Positions 6,473-14,892 of a stretch of DNA of 32,035 bases are shown here, piece after piece. Location of the stretch: the NCBI GenBank assembly GCA_002482775.1, contig DLGQ01000102.1:1-32035 (forward strand), written 5' to 3'. A program made the position numbers and the translations under genes. Source of the stretch: Flavobacteriales bacterium UBA7690 (GTDB lineage Bacteria; Bacteroidota; Bacteroidia; Flavobacteriales_F; PHOS-HE28). Numbering within the stretch: position 1 is the first letter of the stretch; every line of letters begins with the position of its first letter. A model generated the notes under the pieces. It was not told the DNA's origin. It searched no databases and saw only the letters and a program-made list of their open reading frames with translations.

Positions 6473-8902
6473 TCACCTGCACAACCCAGCCATCTGCTGT
6501 GCGGCCGCTACATCACCTGCCGTAGCCATACGTTGAAGGATCTGGCAGCCTTCCGCTTTGCGGTTCTTGCGCACGAGCACAACGGCTTTGTTCAGCAAGG
6601 CATTGCGGTTGTTCGGGTCACGTTTCAGCACAACATCGAAATCCGCTAGCGCGAGGTCCATGTTATTGGACTGGGTGTATGCGCTCGCCCGGTTCAGCCA
6701 TCCGTTCGGATTCTTAGGATCCAGCTTGATGTACTCGCCGAATGCCGCGGCGGCCTTGTCGAACTCCTTCTGGTAGAAGTAGGAAGCACCTAACACGTCA
6801 TAGGCGTCCTTCAACTTCTTATCGCGCTGCTGGTAGAGCGTCATGCTCTTGATCGCGGCAGGGTAGTCCTTCTTGCGGAACTGGCAAACACCGATGCTGT
6901 AATGGACCCCGAACAAAGCAGTGTCCATGGCCATGGCCTTTTCGAAACCGGCGATGGCTTCATCGTAACGGCCCATTACTGAGAGGGTTTGCGCACGTGC
7001 CAGCGCGGCTTCGGCGTAGGAACTATCAAGCGCCATCATCCGTTGGGCAGCCAGCAACGCAGCTTGGTGGTCGTTCGCACGGGTGTGCCGAAGTTGATCA
7101 GCGTAAAGCGCATAGATGTTATCGGGGTAGGTCTTGTTGAACTTCTCTCGGAGCGCATCGGCATCGTTCTTCACTAGGGTGTCCACCTTTTGGAAGAGGC
7201 CGATAGTGGTGCGGTGATCGCGCCCCATCACGTGCATCAGTTCCACCATGTCCTTGCGCTTGTACATGTCGGCCAGTTGCACATCGCCTTGTAACCGGTG
7301 GGAGTAGTGGTTCTCCCAGAACACCACGGAATGCACCTCTGCGGTATCCAAGGCGGCCTTGTTCAGCGTGCGGTACTTCGTGCGATCGGGGTAGCCCATC
7401 TCCTTGGGCCAGAAGAACCAGCTGTGGTTGCAATACAGCGGCCATTCGCGCAAGTAGCTTTCCCGGTAGAGCGTAGAAACCTCGGTGATGGCCTTGCGCT
7501 CGTGGTTCAAGTGCGCATCGGGCCGTTCGGTGTAGAGCGTGTAGGCCAATGCACCAAGGGTGACCAGGACACCGGTTCCGGAAAGGATCCAACGCGGCGC
7601 CATCTTCAAGCGGAACACGGCGAGCAGCACGATGCCCAGGACCGCCAGCACGGCAGCGATGACCGCCGGTGTGTGATCCACGTTCGCGGAGATCTTGTGG
7701 TGGCTCAGCAATTCTTTGTCGAAGTAGAACGCGAGGATCAGCACGGCGATCAAGCCGAATAGGTGTACGCGGATCAACGCGATCCACGGGTTCCGTGCGG
7801 GCTCCTCTTTCTTGGTGACCTTCGCCACCACCTTCTTCTGGCGTTTGCGGTCTTCTCGGCTCAGTTCGGGATCTTCAGCAATGGGCAAACTTCGGCTTCC
7901 CGTGTCTTTCGCCACCAGACCTTGCCAAGCTTGCAGTCCATCGAAAGCCAGGATCGCGATGAAGGGTGCCAGCGGGATCAAGTTGCGCAAGAAGCCGGCG
8001 GAGTTCCCCATGTCCAATTTCCACGAGAAGATCACGTAGAGGAACAGGATGCCCAACCCTTGGATCACGACGAACAGATCGATGCGCAACCGGGTGATGC
8101 GTTCCAGCAGGCCGGTGATCAGGAAGAAGAACACGATAGGGCCTATCACGTAAGCGAATCGGTGGAAGTAATGCCACACATCGCGGTGGCCATAGCGGTT
8201 CTTGCCGTCCTTTCCCAGGGTCTCGTCCACCAACCACAGCAGGCTATCGGTATTCTTCACGAAGTACCCCAGGATCATCAACAGCACAACGGGCGCGCCC
8301 ATCACCAGCAAAGGCTTCCACTGTTTGTCGGCAAGCAGGATGAAGCCCCAAATGGGCAGGATCACGGACAACTCCAACCGTGCGAGCGGCAACAAGCCAC
8401 CCATCAACGCGAAGAGCATGTAACGTTGATGCACCAATGCGTACAGGCCTGTACAGATAACAGCGACCGCGAGCGGCTCGGTGAGGAAGTTGCGCGAAAC
8501 GGTGAAGTAGAACGCTTGGAAGAAGAAGAACGGAAGCACCCAATGGGCATCGCGGGTACCCAGCTTGTGCAGCGCGCGATGGAGCAACCAACCGGAGAAG
8601 GCGCTGATCAGGATCATCTGCACCATCATCACGTTGCGGCCTAGCCACGCGGTGGGCGCGAAAAGCACCATGAAGAGCGGTCGGTTCCACAGGCTGAAGA
8701 AATGATCGGGCTTGCTCCACGCCTCACGCGCATGGAAGAAACGCACCACGCAATCATCATCCCACGGCGCGTTGCTCAAGAAGCCGTAGACCAAACTAGC
8801 CAACACATAAAGCCCGATAAGGCCAAGCGCCCATTTGCGGCTGTGGTCAGGCTCGTTGTTGCGTTGGACTAGCGGGCGGGAGAGGATCCAGGTGGGGATC
8901 AT
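6473..8902 (-). CDS. polytopic GT-C-like membrane protein with C-terminal TPR domain
   Basis: An 809-aa protein. The N-terminal half (about 24-475) has many membrane spans. Its first outside loop carries acidic residues (NAPWDDDCVVRF), as in GT-C glycosyltransferases, followed by WNRPLFMVLF. A charged Lys/Glu-rich loop (about 335-365) interrupts the spans. The C-terminal third (about 595-805) is a run of five or six tetratricopeptide repeats, for example GRYDEAIAGFEKAMAMDTAL and KEFDKAAAAFGEYIKLDPKN. Catalytic identity is not proven: it could be an oligosaccharyl- or glycosyltransferase-type enzyme whose TPR arm recruits protein partners. The gene starts 14 nt after an MFS transporter and is probably co-transcribed with it. 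Confidence 0.7.
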   Translation of the reverse strand: MIPTWILSRPLVQRNNEPDHSRKWALGLIGLYVLASLVYGFLSNAPWDDDCVVRFFHAREAWSKPDHFFSLWNRPLFMVLFAPTAWLGRNVMMVQMILISAFSGWLLHRALHKLGTRDAHWVLPFFFFQAFYFTVSRNFLTEPLAVAVICTGLYALVHQRYMLFALMGGLLPLARLELSVILPIWGFILLADKQWKPLLVMGAPVVLLMILGYFVKNTDSLLWLVDETLGKDGKNRYGHRDVWHYFHRFAYVIGPIVFFFLITGLLERITRLRIDLFVVIQGLGILFLYVIFSWKLDMGNSAGFLRNLIPLAPFIAILAFDGLQAWQGLVAKDTGSRSLPIAEDPELSREDRKRQKKVVAKVTKKEEPARNPWIALIRVHLFGLIAVLILAFYFDKELLSHHKISANVDHTPAVIAAVLAVLGIVLLAVFRLKMAPRWILSGTGVLVTLGALAYTLYTERPDAHLNHERKAITEVSTLYRESYLREWPLYCNHSWFFWPKEMGYPDRTKYRTLNKAALDTAEVHSVVFWENHYSHRLQGDVQLADMYKRKDMVELMHVMGRDHRTTIGLFQKVDTLVKNDADALREKFNKTYPDNIYALYADQLRHTRANDHQAALLAAQRMMALDSSYAEAALARAQTLSVMGRYDEAIAGFEKAMAMDTALFGVHYSIGVCQFRKKDYPAAIKSMTLYQQRDKKLKDAYDVLGASYFYQKEFDKAAAAFGEYIKLDPKNPNGWLNRASAYTQSNNMDLALADFDVVLKRDPNNRNALLNKAVVLVRKNRKAEGCQILQRMATAGDVAAAQQMAGLCR

Positions 8903-8916
8903 GTGGTGTTGGTTGG

Positions 8917-10218
8917 TCAGTGTTCCACGAAATCCATATCGCTGTGGAACGTTTCATGGACGCGTGTGGTGGCCCAGATCGCTGCTCCGATGCATACCAG
9001 GCCCACGACCAAGGCACCGGTGACACTGCCCATGGGCACAGCGATGAACTTGAAGGCATTGGTAACAGGGATCACGGCGCCGCGAACGAAGTTGGATGTG
9101 GTGGTGGCCACGGTACTGCGGATGTTGGTGCCGAACTGCTCGCTGGCCACGGTAACGAAGATGACCCAATAGCCCGTGGCGAGGCCAAGCGCGAGACACA
9201 ACCAGTTGTAGACCGCAATGGTGGCTCCCTCCATGCCGAAGAGAAAGACCAAGGTGAGCACGAGGTTGGCTGCGAGGTAGATGAAGATCACCTTCTTGCG
9301 GCTGCGCAACACCTGGCTCAGCACCCCGCTTATCAGATCGCCGATGCTGAGGCCGATGTAGGCGTATTTGATCGCCTGCCCATTGATGCGTTTCAGTCCA
9401 TCGGCATCCAGCGCGCTCGTATCGATCCGGAATTCCGGCACGAACACATCCTGCGAAAGGCTCACCAATACACCGATCACGTACCACACCGGCACACCAA
9501 TGAGGATGCAACTGAGGTAGCGAAGGAAACGCCCTCGGTCGCTGAACAACATGCGCAGATCACCCTTCTTTACCGCGCTTTCTTTCACTTGGGTGAACAA
9601 GCCGCTCTCGAAGGTGCCGATGCGCATCGCGAGCAATACCAAACCCATCAGGCCGCCCACGAGGTAGGTGATCTGCCAATTCATCAACGTTGCACCGGTG
9701 AGGCTTTCCCAGAGCGTTCCGAACCAAGCGCCTCTATCGGCAACCTCGGCAGCGAACACGGCACCCAGCGCACCGAAGGTGACCACAACCATGGTACCGT
9801 ATCCGCGTTTTTCGCGTGGCAACGTTTCGGTGATCAACGTGATGCCCGCACCAAGTTCACCCGCGAGGCCCACACCGGCGATGAACCGTACGATGGCATA
9901 GGTCGTCAAGTCGTAGGTGAAGGCATTGGCGATGTTCGCGGCTGAATAGAGCAGTATGCTTCCGAACAGCACGGTGATGCGCCCTTTCTTATCGCCCCAA
10001 ACGCCCCAAAGGATGCCGCCCAACAACATGCCCAACATCTGGATGTTGAACAGGTCGATACCGATGTCCTTGATGTCCGGATGGCCTGCGCCAAGGATGA
10101 ATTCCAAGCTCTCGCGCTTCACCACGTTGAAGAGCACCAGGTCGTAGATGTCCACGAAATACCCCAAAGCCGCTACGATGACGAGCAGGAAGGTTCGACC
10201 CGGGAAGATGTGCTTCAT
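8917..10218 (-). CDS. MFS transporter, metabolite:H+ symporter type
   Basis: A 433-aa protein with about 12 membrane spans. Helix 1 carries the acidic stretch FVDIYDLVLF. The loop 2-3 motif is WGVWGDKKGRITVLFGS, matching the MFS G-x-x-x-D-(R/K)-x-G-R/K signature, and FIAGVGLAGELGAGITL resembles the sugar/metabolite symporter group. The substrate cannot be read from sequence; relatives transport sugars, organic acids or aromatic acids. I take ATG 10218 (MKHIFPGR) as the start. A GTG at 10272 would add 18 non-membrane residues that look unconserved. The gene is followed 14 nt later by the GT-C/TPR protein. Confidence 0.8.
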   Translation of the reverse strand: MKHIFPGRTFLLVIVAALGYFVDIYDLVLFNVVKRESLEFILGAGHPDIKDIGIDLFNIQMLGMLLGGILWGVWGDKKGRITVLFGSILLYSAANIANAFTYDLTTYAIVRFIAGVGLAGELGAGITLITETLPREKRGYGTMVVVTFGALGAVFAAEVADRGAWFGTLWESLTGATLMNWQITYLVGGLMGLVLLAMRIGTFESGLFTQVKESAVKKGDLRMLFSDRGRFLRYLSCILIGVPVWYVIGVLVSLSQDVFVPEFRIDTSALDADGLKRINGQAIKYAYIGLSIGDLISGVLSQVLRSRKKVIFIYLAANLVLTLVFLFGMEGATIAVYNWLCLALGLATGYWVIFVTVASEQFGTNIRSTVATTTSNFVRGAVIPVTNAFKFIAVPMGSVTGALVVGLVCIGAAIWATTRVHETFHSDMDFVEH

Positions 10219-10318
10219 GCGGTGGTGGGTCACGAAGAAAGGAAGGCGGCGCTTACCGGGCAAGAGCGGCACGGGCTTGGTAGGTCGATCGTTCCCGGTC
10301 CATTCCCGGATCCCACAT

Positions 10319-10326
10319 CACCTTTG
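10319..10326 (+). promoter_or_regulatory. possible -7 box, 4 nt before start codon
   Basis: CACCTTTG, one mismatch to TAnnTTTG, ends 4 nt before the ATG of the SdiA-regulated-like gene. If used, the transcript would begin at or next to the start codon. Confidence 0.4.
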
Positions 10327-10330
10327 CCGC

Positions 10331-11215
10331 ATGAGGATCATTCTGCTCACTACCGTTCTATTCCATGTTTGCGTCCACGCGCAACCCGATCCAATGGGTC
10401 GTGGGCAGGGGAAATATAACATGCTGCGTCCTTCCCAGGTATTCGAACTACCTGTGTTCCTGACGGAGGTTTCCGCACTCACGGATGTGGATGAGAACAC
10501 CATCGCCTGTGTGCATGACGAAGCGGCCAGCGTCTATTTCGTCTCCCTGCGCGATGGATCTGTACTTGATAGTATGACGTTCTCCGGTCCAGCGGATATG
10601 GAAGGTCTTACCCGGGTGGGTAATGAGTTCTTCGCCTTACGCAGCGATGGATTGGTCTTCCATTTGGGCGGTCGTGCGTCACGACTATCCGTGCGGGACA
10701 CCTTCTGGTTGGATGTGCCGAACAAGAACATCGAAGGCCTAGGATACGATGAACGAAAGGGCCTCGTGCTGATCTCGCCGAAGGACTTCGTGAAGGGGGC
10801 CAAAGAAGGAAAGGATGAACGGGTGATCTACGCGATCGATCCGAATGCGAAGGAGCATGTGCCGTCGGTCGTCCTACGGCTTTCACTGGAGGGACTTGTT
10901 GAACAGGCCGAGCGCAAAGGCATCGCCACACCGCGACGACGAAAAGATGACGGGCAGGAAGTTTCGTCTTTGAAGCTGCGGTACAGTTCAGTGGCCGTGC
11001 ATCCGATCACGGATCATTACTACCTGCTCTCCGCGGCCGATCGCACACTGCTCGTGGTGGACCGCAGCGGCACCCTCATCGATCTGGTCATGTTGGATGA
11101 GGAGTTGCTGCCCAAGCCCGAAGGCATCACCTTCATGCCCAATGGCGACATGTGGATCAGCAGCGAAGGCAAGGGCCGCACACCCGTGTTGGCGCGCTAT
11201 GCGTTCCAGAAGTAG
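10331..11215 (+). CDS. SdiA-regulated-like secreted beta-propeller protein
   Basis: A 294-aa exported protein starting with a short signal peptide (MRIILLTTVLFHVCVHAQ). The body shows repeated beta-propeller blades: SALTDVDENTIACVHDE, FSGPADMEGLTRVGNEFFAL, KNIEGLGYDERKGLVLISPK and KPEGITFMPNGDMWISSEGK. The E-G-(L/I) blade motif is typical of the SdiA-regulated and esterase-like phytase families, whose biochemical activity is poorly defined. Reading frames that extend the protein upstream would run across the MFS gene's N-terminus; the signal peptide decides the start. It is divergent from the MFS gene. Confidence 0.75.
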   Translation: MRIILLTTVLFHVCVHAQPDPMGRGQGKYNMLRPSQVFELPVFLTEVSALTDVDENTIACVHDEAASVYFVSLRDGSVLDSMTFSGPADMEGLTRVGNEFFALRSDGLVFHLGGRASRLSVRDTFWLDVPNKNIEGLGYDERKGLVLISPKDFVKGAKEGKDERVIYAIDPNAKEHVPSVVLRLSLEGLVEQAERKGIATPRRRKDDGQEVSSLKLRYSSVAVHPITDHYYLLSAADRTLLVVDRSGTLIDLVMLDEELLPKPEGITFMPNGDMWISSEGKGRTPVLARYAFQK

Positions 11216-11292
11216 GAAGGGATCACCGTTGCAGCCAAATACAACGCGCCTGTACTGAACAGTGGATCTCGTACGGAAGAATTTCCAAAGGC

Positions 11293-12171
11293 CTATTGCG
11301 TCAGGATCTCTTCCACGTTCTTCTTGATGTTCTCTGCCAACCGGTCCATCGGCAGGTCGTTGCTGTCTGTGCCGAACGGGTCCTCGATGTCCTCGGCGAT
11401 CAGTTCCAGGCTGGCCAATACGTAGAAGATGAACATCACCACGGGAGTAGCGAGGTAACCCAGTGTGAAGGCGAAACCGAAGGGCAACGTGAACACGTAG
11501 ATCACGATGAACTTCTTGATGAAACTGCTGTACGAATAGGGTATGGGTGTGTTCTTTATCCGTTCACAAGCACCGCAGATGTCCAGGTACTGTACCAGCT
11601 CGGTGTTCAGCACGATCAACTGGTCACCGGTAATGGCGCCATCGCGGTACAACCGCTGCACGCGTTGTTGCATCAGGTTCACCATTTGTGTGGGAACATG
11701 TTTGCTCCGGTCGAAGTCAGGTATCTCCGGATGTGCTTTCGTGTCCAGCTCCAAACGGGTCTTCTCTAAGCGAAGGTGCCGCTTCAGCTCTTCGGGGAAT
11801 AGGCCGATCAACCGGTTGAAGAAGGTGCGCGTGGCAGCGTCTTCCACCACCATCACATTGATCTTCACGGCGAAGTTGCGGCTGGTGTTCACCAACTGTC
11901 CCCACAGTTTGCGGCCTTCCCACCAGCGGTCGTACGCGGTGTTGGTGCGGAACACCAGCAGCATACTGATGGCGAAACCCAGCAGGCTGTGCATCACCGG
12001 CAAACTGGCCGCGTAGGTGTTCTTGGAGAGTTGCATGTAGCTCACTTCAACCCAACCCACGGCAGCGGTGAACGCGCCCACCACCAATACGCCGGGGATC
12101 AGTTTCCGGAACGTATCCGACTTGTGTAGCGCAAGCGCTTTGAACCAATTGTGCGAGTCGTAAGCTTCCAT
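11293..12171 (-). CDS. bestrophin-family anion channel
   Basis: A 292-aa inner-membrane protein of the bestrophin/UPF0187 family, pentameric channels (anion-selective in eukaryotes, cation-conducting in some bacterial members). Visible marks are the N-terminal WFKALALHKSDTFRKL, the second helix LLGFAISMLLVFRTNTAYDR followed by WWEGRKLWGQLVN, and the C-terminal IEDPFGTDSNDLPMDRL, matching the conserved bestrophin loop and cytosolic helix. Four hydrophobic spans are visible. The start ATG is 3 nt from the stop of the preceding SDR gene, so the two form an operon. Confidence 0.92.
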   Translation of the reverse strand: MEAYDSHNWFKALALHKSDTFRKLIPGVLVVGAFTAAVGWVEVSYMQLSKNTYAASLPVMHSLLGFAISMLLVFRTNTAYDRWWEGRKLWGQLVNTSRNFAVKINVMVVEDAATRTFFNRLIGLFPEELKRHLRLEKTRLELDTKAHPEIPDFDRSKHVPTQMVNLMQQRVQRLYRDGAITGDQLIVLNTELVQYLDICGACERIKNTPIPYSYSSFIKKFIVIYVFTLPFGFAFTLGYLATPVVMFIFYVLASLELIAEDIEDPFGTDSNDLPMDRLAENIKKNVEEILTQ

Positions 12172-12174
12172 GGA

Positions 12175-12981
12175 TCACTCGTAGTGCTTGCGCACCATGC
12201 GTTGGAACATGCGGCCGGGCAGGATCTTCTTCAGCACGATGCTCAGGCGCTGAACACCTTGTGCCACGATGTACGTGGTCTTCGGGGATCTTGACCGGAT
12301 GATCTTCTCCACCACCTGTGCCAATTCATCCGGATCGCGGCTGTAGTGCATGCTTCCGCCTAGCACCTCCATGGCCTTTTCGTACCCCGGCTTGTTGGCT
12401 TCGCTGATCACCTCGGGGCGCAACCGCGCTGCTGCGATGTTGGTATTGAACTCGCCCGGCTGGATGGTGAGCACCTTCACCCCGAACCGATCCACCTCGG
12501 TGCTCAGTGCTTCAGTATACCGTTCCAAGGCTGCTTTGCTGGCGCTGTAGAAACTGCGGTAGGGTAGGCCGAAATTGCCCGCTACACTGGTGATATTGAT
12601 GATGAGGCCCTTGCCTTGCTTGCGCATCTGTGGCAAGGATGCTCTGCACACGCGGTGCGGGCCTATCACGTTCGTGTCCAACAAGCGGTGTGCGAGTTCT
12701 GCCGTGATGTCTTCCGCAGGCCCTTGGATGCCGAGTCCCGCATTGTTGATCACCACATCCAAACGCCCGGTCCGCTTGATCACCTCAGCAACAGCTTCCT
12801 GAACGGAGGTGTCACTGGTCACATCCATGGCGATCAACGGGAAGGCGCCGTGGCCTTCGTTCAACTGGGGTTGACGGCTGGTGCCGAAGACGGTGTGGCC
12901 TGTTCTGGCCAGCCTGTTGCCGATGGACTTACCCAGTCCGCTAGAGGCACCGGTGATGAGAACGACTTTCGGGGTGGACAT
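12175..12981 (-). CDS. short-chain dehydrogenase/reductase (classical SDR)
   Basis: A 268-aa NAD(P)-dependent oxidoreductase. The Rossmann motif TGASSGLG is at 10-17, NNAG at 79-82, and the catalytic triad is S132, Y145 and K149 (YSASK). The proline-glycine motif QPGEFNT follows. Residues R36 and the lack of an acidic residue after strand 2 favour NADP(H). The substrate is unknown. A longer frame to 13029 exists, but its upstream codons overlap the SRP RNA terminator and promoter, so ATG 12981 is chosen. It is the first gene of an operon with bestrophin. Confidence 0.88.
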   Translation of the reverse strand: MSTPKVVLITGASSGLGKSIGNRLARTGHTVFGTSRQPQLNEGHGAFPLIAMDVTSDTSVQEAVAEVIKRTGRLDVVINNAGLGIQGPAEDITAELAHRLLDTNVIGPHRVCRASLPQMRKQGKGLIINITSVAGNFGLPYRSFYSASKAALERYTEALSTEVDRFGVKVLTIQPGEFNTNIAAARLRPEVISEANKPGYEKAMEVLGGSMHYSRDPDELAQVVEKIIRSRSPKTTYIVAQGVQRLSIVLKKILPGRMFQRMVRKHYE

Positions 12982-12986
12982 CGGGC

Positions 12987-12994
12987 CGAAGGTA
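12987..12994 (-). promoter_or_regulatory. probable -7 box for SDR-bestrophin operon
   Basis: TACCTTCG on the minus strand, one base off TAnnTTTG, ending 5 nt before the SDR ATG. It lies about 20 nt downstream of the SRP RNA U-tract, allowing independent transcription without a leader. Confidence 0.5.
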
Positions 12995-13021
12995 ACAGGC
13001 CTCGCAGAGGGGCAAAAAAAG

Positions 13022-13120
13022 AGGGGCAAGCGACCCGTATCGCACCGCTACAACCGCTTACCCTTGCTGCCTTCCGGCCCTGGGGGGTTCAGCGGGAGCT
13101 GGTCGTACAGGACTTGCCCC
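13022..13120 (-). ncRNA. ffs: SRP RNA (4.5S type)
   Basis: The RNA component of the signal recognition particle. The minus strand carries the universal hairpin: the stem side around CCCCCAGGGCCGGAAGGCAG continues into AGCAAGGGTAAGCGG. This gives the asymmetric loop and the GGAA tetraloop, which bind Ffh and FtsY. The outer stem is closed by GGGGCAAG (13120-13113) pairing with CTTGCCCC (13030-13023). A run of seven T's on the RNA strand (13020-13014) follows and makes a factor-independent terminator. The length of about 99 nt fits the short bacterial form without an Alu domain. A perfect TAnnTTTG box sits 5 nt upstream of the 5' end. Confidence 0.95.
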
Positions 13121-13125
13121 AGGCA

Positions 13126-13133
13126 CAAAGGTA
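13126..13133 (-). promoter_or_regulatory. -7 promoter box of SRP RNA
   Basis: TACCTTTG, an exact TAnnTTTG match, ends 5 nt before the first G of the RNA's closing stem. This gives a natural ruler for box-to-start distance in this genome. No clear -33 TTTG is visible; a small CGAAG/CTTCG hairpin lies at 13137-13149. Confidence 0.8.
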
Positions 13134-13174
13134 GGTCGAAGAACCTTCGTTCCTCACATGAATATTGAACCCGT

Positions 13175-13714
13175 CTACTCGGCCGCACCCAACCGGTATT
13201 CCAGTGCCGCTGCTAGGTCGGTCAGCATGGAACTTTTGTAAGGGTCCTTCTCCAAGGGCAACGCTTTGCGCACTTGGTTCAACGCATGGCGTGCCGCTTT
13301 TTCCGGCCAGATCTCTTGGTTCTCCACCACGGTAAGGCATTCGAAACACTCGGCTGCCGTGCCTTCCAAGGCGATCCGGATGAAACGATCCAAGTGATCA
13401 CGTACATCCAGCCCCGCGTTCCAGAACGTACCAAGAATGGTGGCGCGTATGCTTGCAAAGGTGGGATCCTCAAGTGCCGAGAAGAGTTCCTCCGCTGCGT
13501 TGGAGGCCTTCACTTCGTGCAGTAGACCGGTTATGCGTTGTTGAATTCGGCCCTCACTGGTGTTCATCAGCGCGGTGAGCAGTGGGCGTATCGCACGGGC
13601 GTCACCTTCCTGTTCGATGCGTGTGAGGGCGGTGAGGATGGCTTCATCATCCTTGCTCAGCAAAGCGGCGAAGGCGAGATCCATCCGTTTGGCTTTGGGC
13701 GCTGTGGTGCTCAT
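13175..13714 (-). CDS. HEAT-like repeat protein
   Basis: A 179-aa soluble, almost all-helical protein. Repeated pairs of helices are visible, such as DEAILTALTRIEQEGDARAI, RPLLTALMNTSEGRIQQRI and NAAEELFSALEDPTFASIRA, in the style of HEAT/PBS-lyase repeats. No catalytic motif or signal peptide is visible. Such repeats usually form a curved binding surface for protein partners. The start ATG 13714 is set by a TAnnTTTG box 17 nt upstream; a longer TTG-initiated frame would run through the promoter and hairpin. The function is not recognised. Confidence 0.65.
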   Translation of the reverse strand: MSTTAPKAKRMDLAFAALLSKDDEAILTALTRIEQEGDARAIRPLLTALMNTSEGRIQQRITGLLHEVKASNAAEELFSALEDPTFASIRATILGTFWNAGLDVRDHLDRFIRIALEGTAAECFECLTVVENQEIWPEKAARHALNQVRKALPLEKDPYKSSMLTDLAAALEYRLGAAE

Positions 13715-13731
13715 GCGTGTGTTAACGGGCG

Positions 13732-13739
13732 CAAAGGTA
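13732..13739 (-). promoter_or_regulatory. -7 promoter box for HEAT-like gene
   Basis: TACCTTTG, an exact consensus match, 17 nt before ATG 13714. It lies directly after the hairpin that ends the upstream DUF6089 gene. Confidence 0.65.
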
Positions 13740-13754
13740 TGGCCATGGAAATGG

Positions 13755-13781
13755 CGAACGGCCCCGGGCAGGGGCCGTTCG
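13755..13781 (-). terminator. hairpin after DUF6089 gene
   Basis: A perfect 11-bp inverted repeat, CGAACGGCCCC / GGGGCCGTTCG, with a 5-nt loop, 22 nt after the DUF6089 stop. The U-tract is poor (CCATTTCC), so it may act weakly or protect the 3' end. Confidence 0.6.
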
Positions 13782-13803
13782 CACGGTTCTGGAAAGGAAC
13801 TGA

Positions 13804-14811
13804 TCAAAGACTCATGTAGCTGCGACGGGCAGGGCTGCGCTTGAACTTGTAGGAGACCTCCAGCGAGAAGTAACTGAACGAATCCAGCAGCCCCGGATTG
13901 CCACGCGGGCTGGTGATGATACCGATCTCCCCGTTGGTGCCCCAGCCGGTGGGGTCGCTGATGTAACGGGCCAAGGTCTGGTCGCGCAACGAAGTGTAGG
14001 TGGCATCGATCTCCTCGTAGGTGGAATACCGATCGCTCACATCATCGAGCATGTCCGTCATGAACATCAGGTAGCAATATTCCAAGCCGATGCTGAGTTT
14101 GCGGGTGGCCATCACACGAAGGCCAGCCCCCATGGGAATGCCTACATGCCATGGCGAGAATCGCTGACCTCCACCCGTTTCGCCAGTACCAGCACCACCT
14201 TCGGTGAGCCACTCGTACAGGTCGGTCTCGTACTTACCGTCGCGTTGGATCACGTTCGCACCAGGCGTGTAACGCGGTGCATCGCGCACAGTACCATCTT
14301 CCCAGAAGTAGTAACGGTTCGCCGGGTCCACATCACCACGGAACAGATCGGCCTTTGGGCGACCATGGTAGATGCCCACACCGATGTGGAAGTACATGAA
14401 GAACCGTTGTTGGAATAGCGGTGTATACGGCTCGCGGTAGGCGTTGAGCACCAAATGCCCGGAGGCGCCCACCAGATCGTTCCGGAAGCTGAGGCCTCGT
14501 TTGTAGTTCTTCAGATCCTTCACCTCCAGGTCCTTGATCGGTGCGGTCTCATCGTACCCGATCCGGAACCAACTGATACGCGCCTCGGTGGTGAGGGAGC
14601 GCGTCACATACCGTTTCTTGTTGTTCAGGAAATCGCGGAAGGTGAGCTGCATGCCCGGCCGGGAGCTGTTCCACTGCACCGGACCATCGATGTTGCCCAG
14701 GTCGCCATAATAGTGGGTGACACCGGTGGATACGCCGACCTCCAAATGCCGTTGAGCAGCAGCACCGGCACAGATCGCCAGGGCACCAAGGAAAGCTAGC
14801 AAGCGGGACAT
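13804..14811 (-). CDS. DUF6089-like outer-membrane beta-barrel protein
   Basis: A 335-aa protein with signal peptide MSRLLAFLGALAICAGAAAQ. The mature part begins with GVSTGVTHYYGDLGNI, the G-x-x-x-x-Y-x-G-D-L pattern seen in DUF6089 proteins of Bacteroidota. Further strands alternate polar and aromatic residues (RFFMYFHIGVGIYHGRP, LSIGLEYCYLMFMTD). It ends in FSLEVSYKFK before a short basic tail, as in barrels. The role is unknown; relatives are thought to be structural or gliding-related surface proteins, but nothing here shows that. It is a single gene between yggS (81 nt upstream) and the HEAT-like gene. Confidence 0.75.
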   Translation of the reverse strand: MSRLLAFLGALAICAGAAAQRHLEVGVSTGVTHYYGDLGNIDGPVQWNSSRPGMQLTFRDFLNNKKRYVTRSLTTEARISWFRIGYDETAPIKDLEVKDLKNYKRGLSFRNDLVGASGHLVLNAYREPYTPLFQQRFFMYFHIGVGIYHGRPKADLFRGDVDPANRYYFWEDGTVRDAPRYTPGANVIQRDGKYETDLYEWLTEGGAGTGETGGGQRFSPWHVGIPMGAGLRVMATRKLSIGLEYCYLMFMTDMLDDVSDRYSTYEEIDATYTSLRDQTLARYISDPTGWGTNGEIGIITSPRGNPGLLDSFSYFSLEVSYKFKRSPARRSYMSL

Positions 14812-14826
14812 GGCCTTTTCGTGCCT

Positions 14827-14834
14827 CGAATGTA
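14827..14834 (-). promoter_or_regulatory. possible -7 box for DUF6089 gene
   Basis: TACATTCG, one mismatch to TAnnTTTG, 15 nt before the ATG. No convincing -33 element is seen. Confidence 0.35.
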
Positions 14835-14892
14835 TGAAGATGAGACGTATCCCACCTAGTTGGTTGCCCCGATCGACCGGTCAGGCGGGCTT

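Noticed and set aside
7763..9945. Two long plus-strand frames opposite the GT-C/TPR and MFS genes
   Set aside because: Composition is Gln/His/Glu-rich without hydrophobic or domain patterns, while the minus strand encodes clear membrane proteins.
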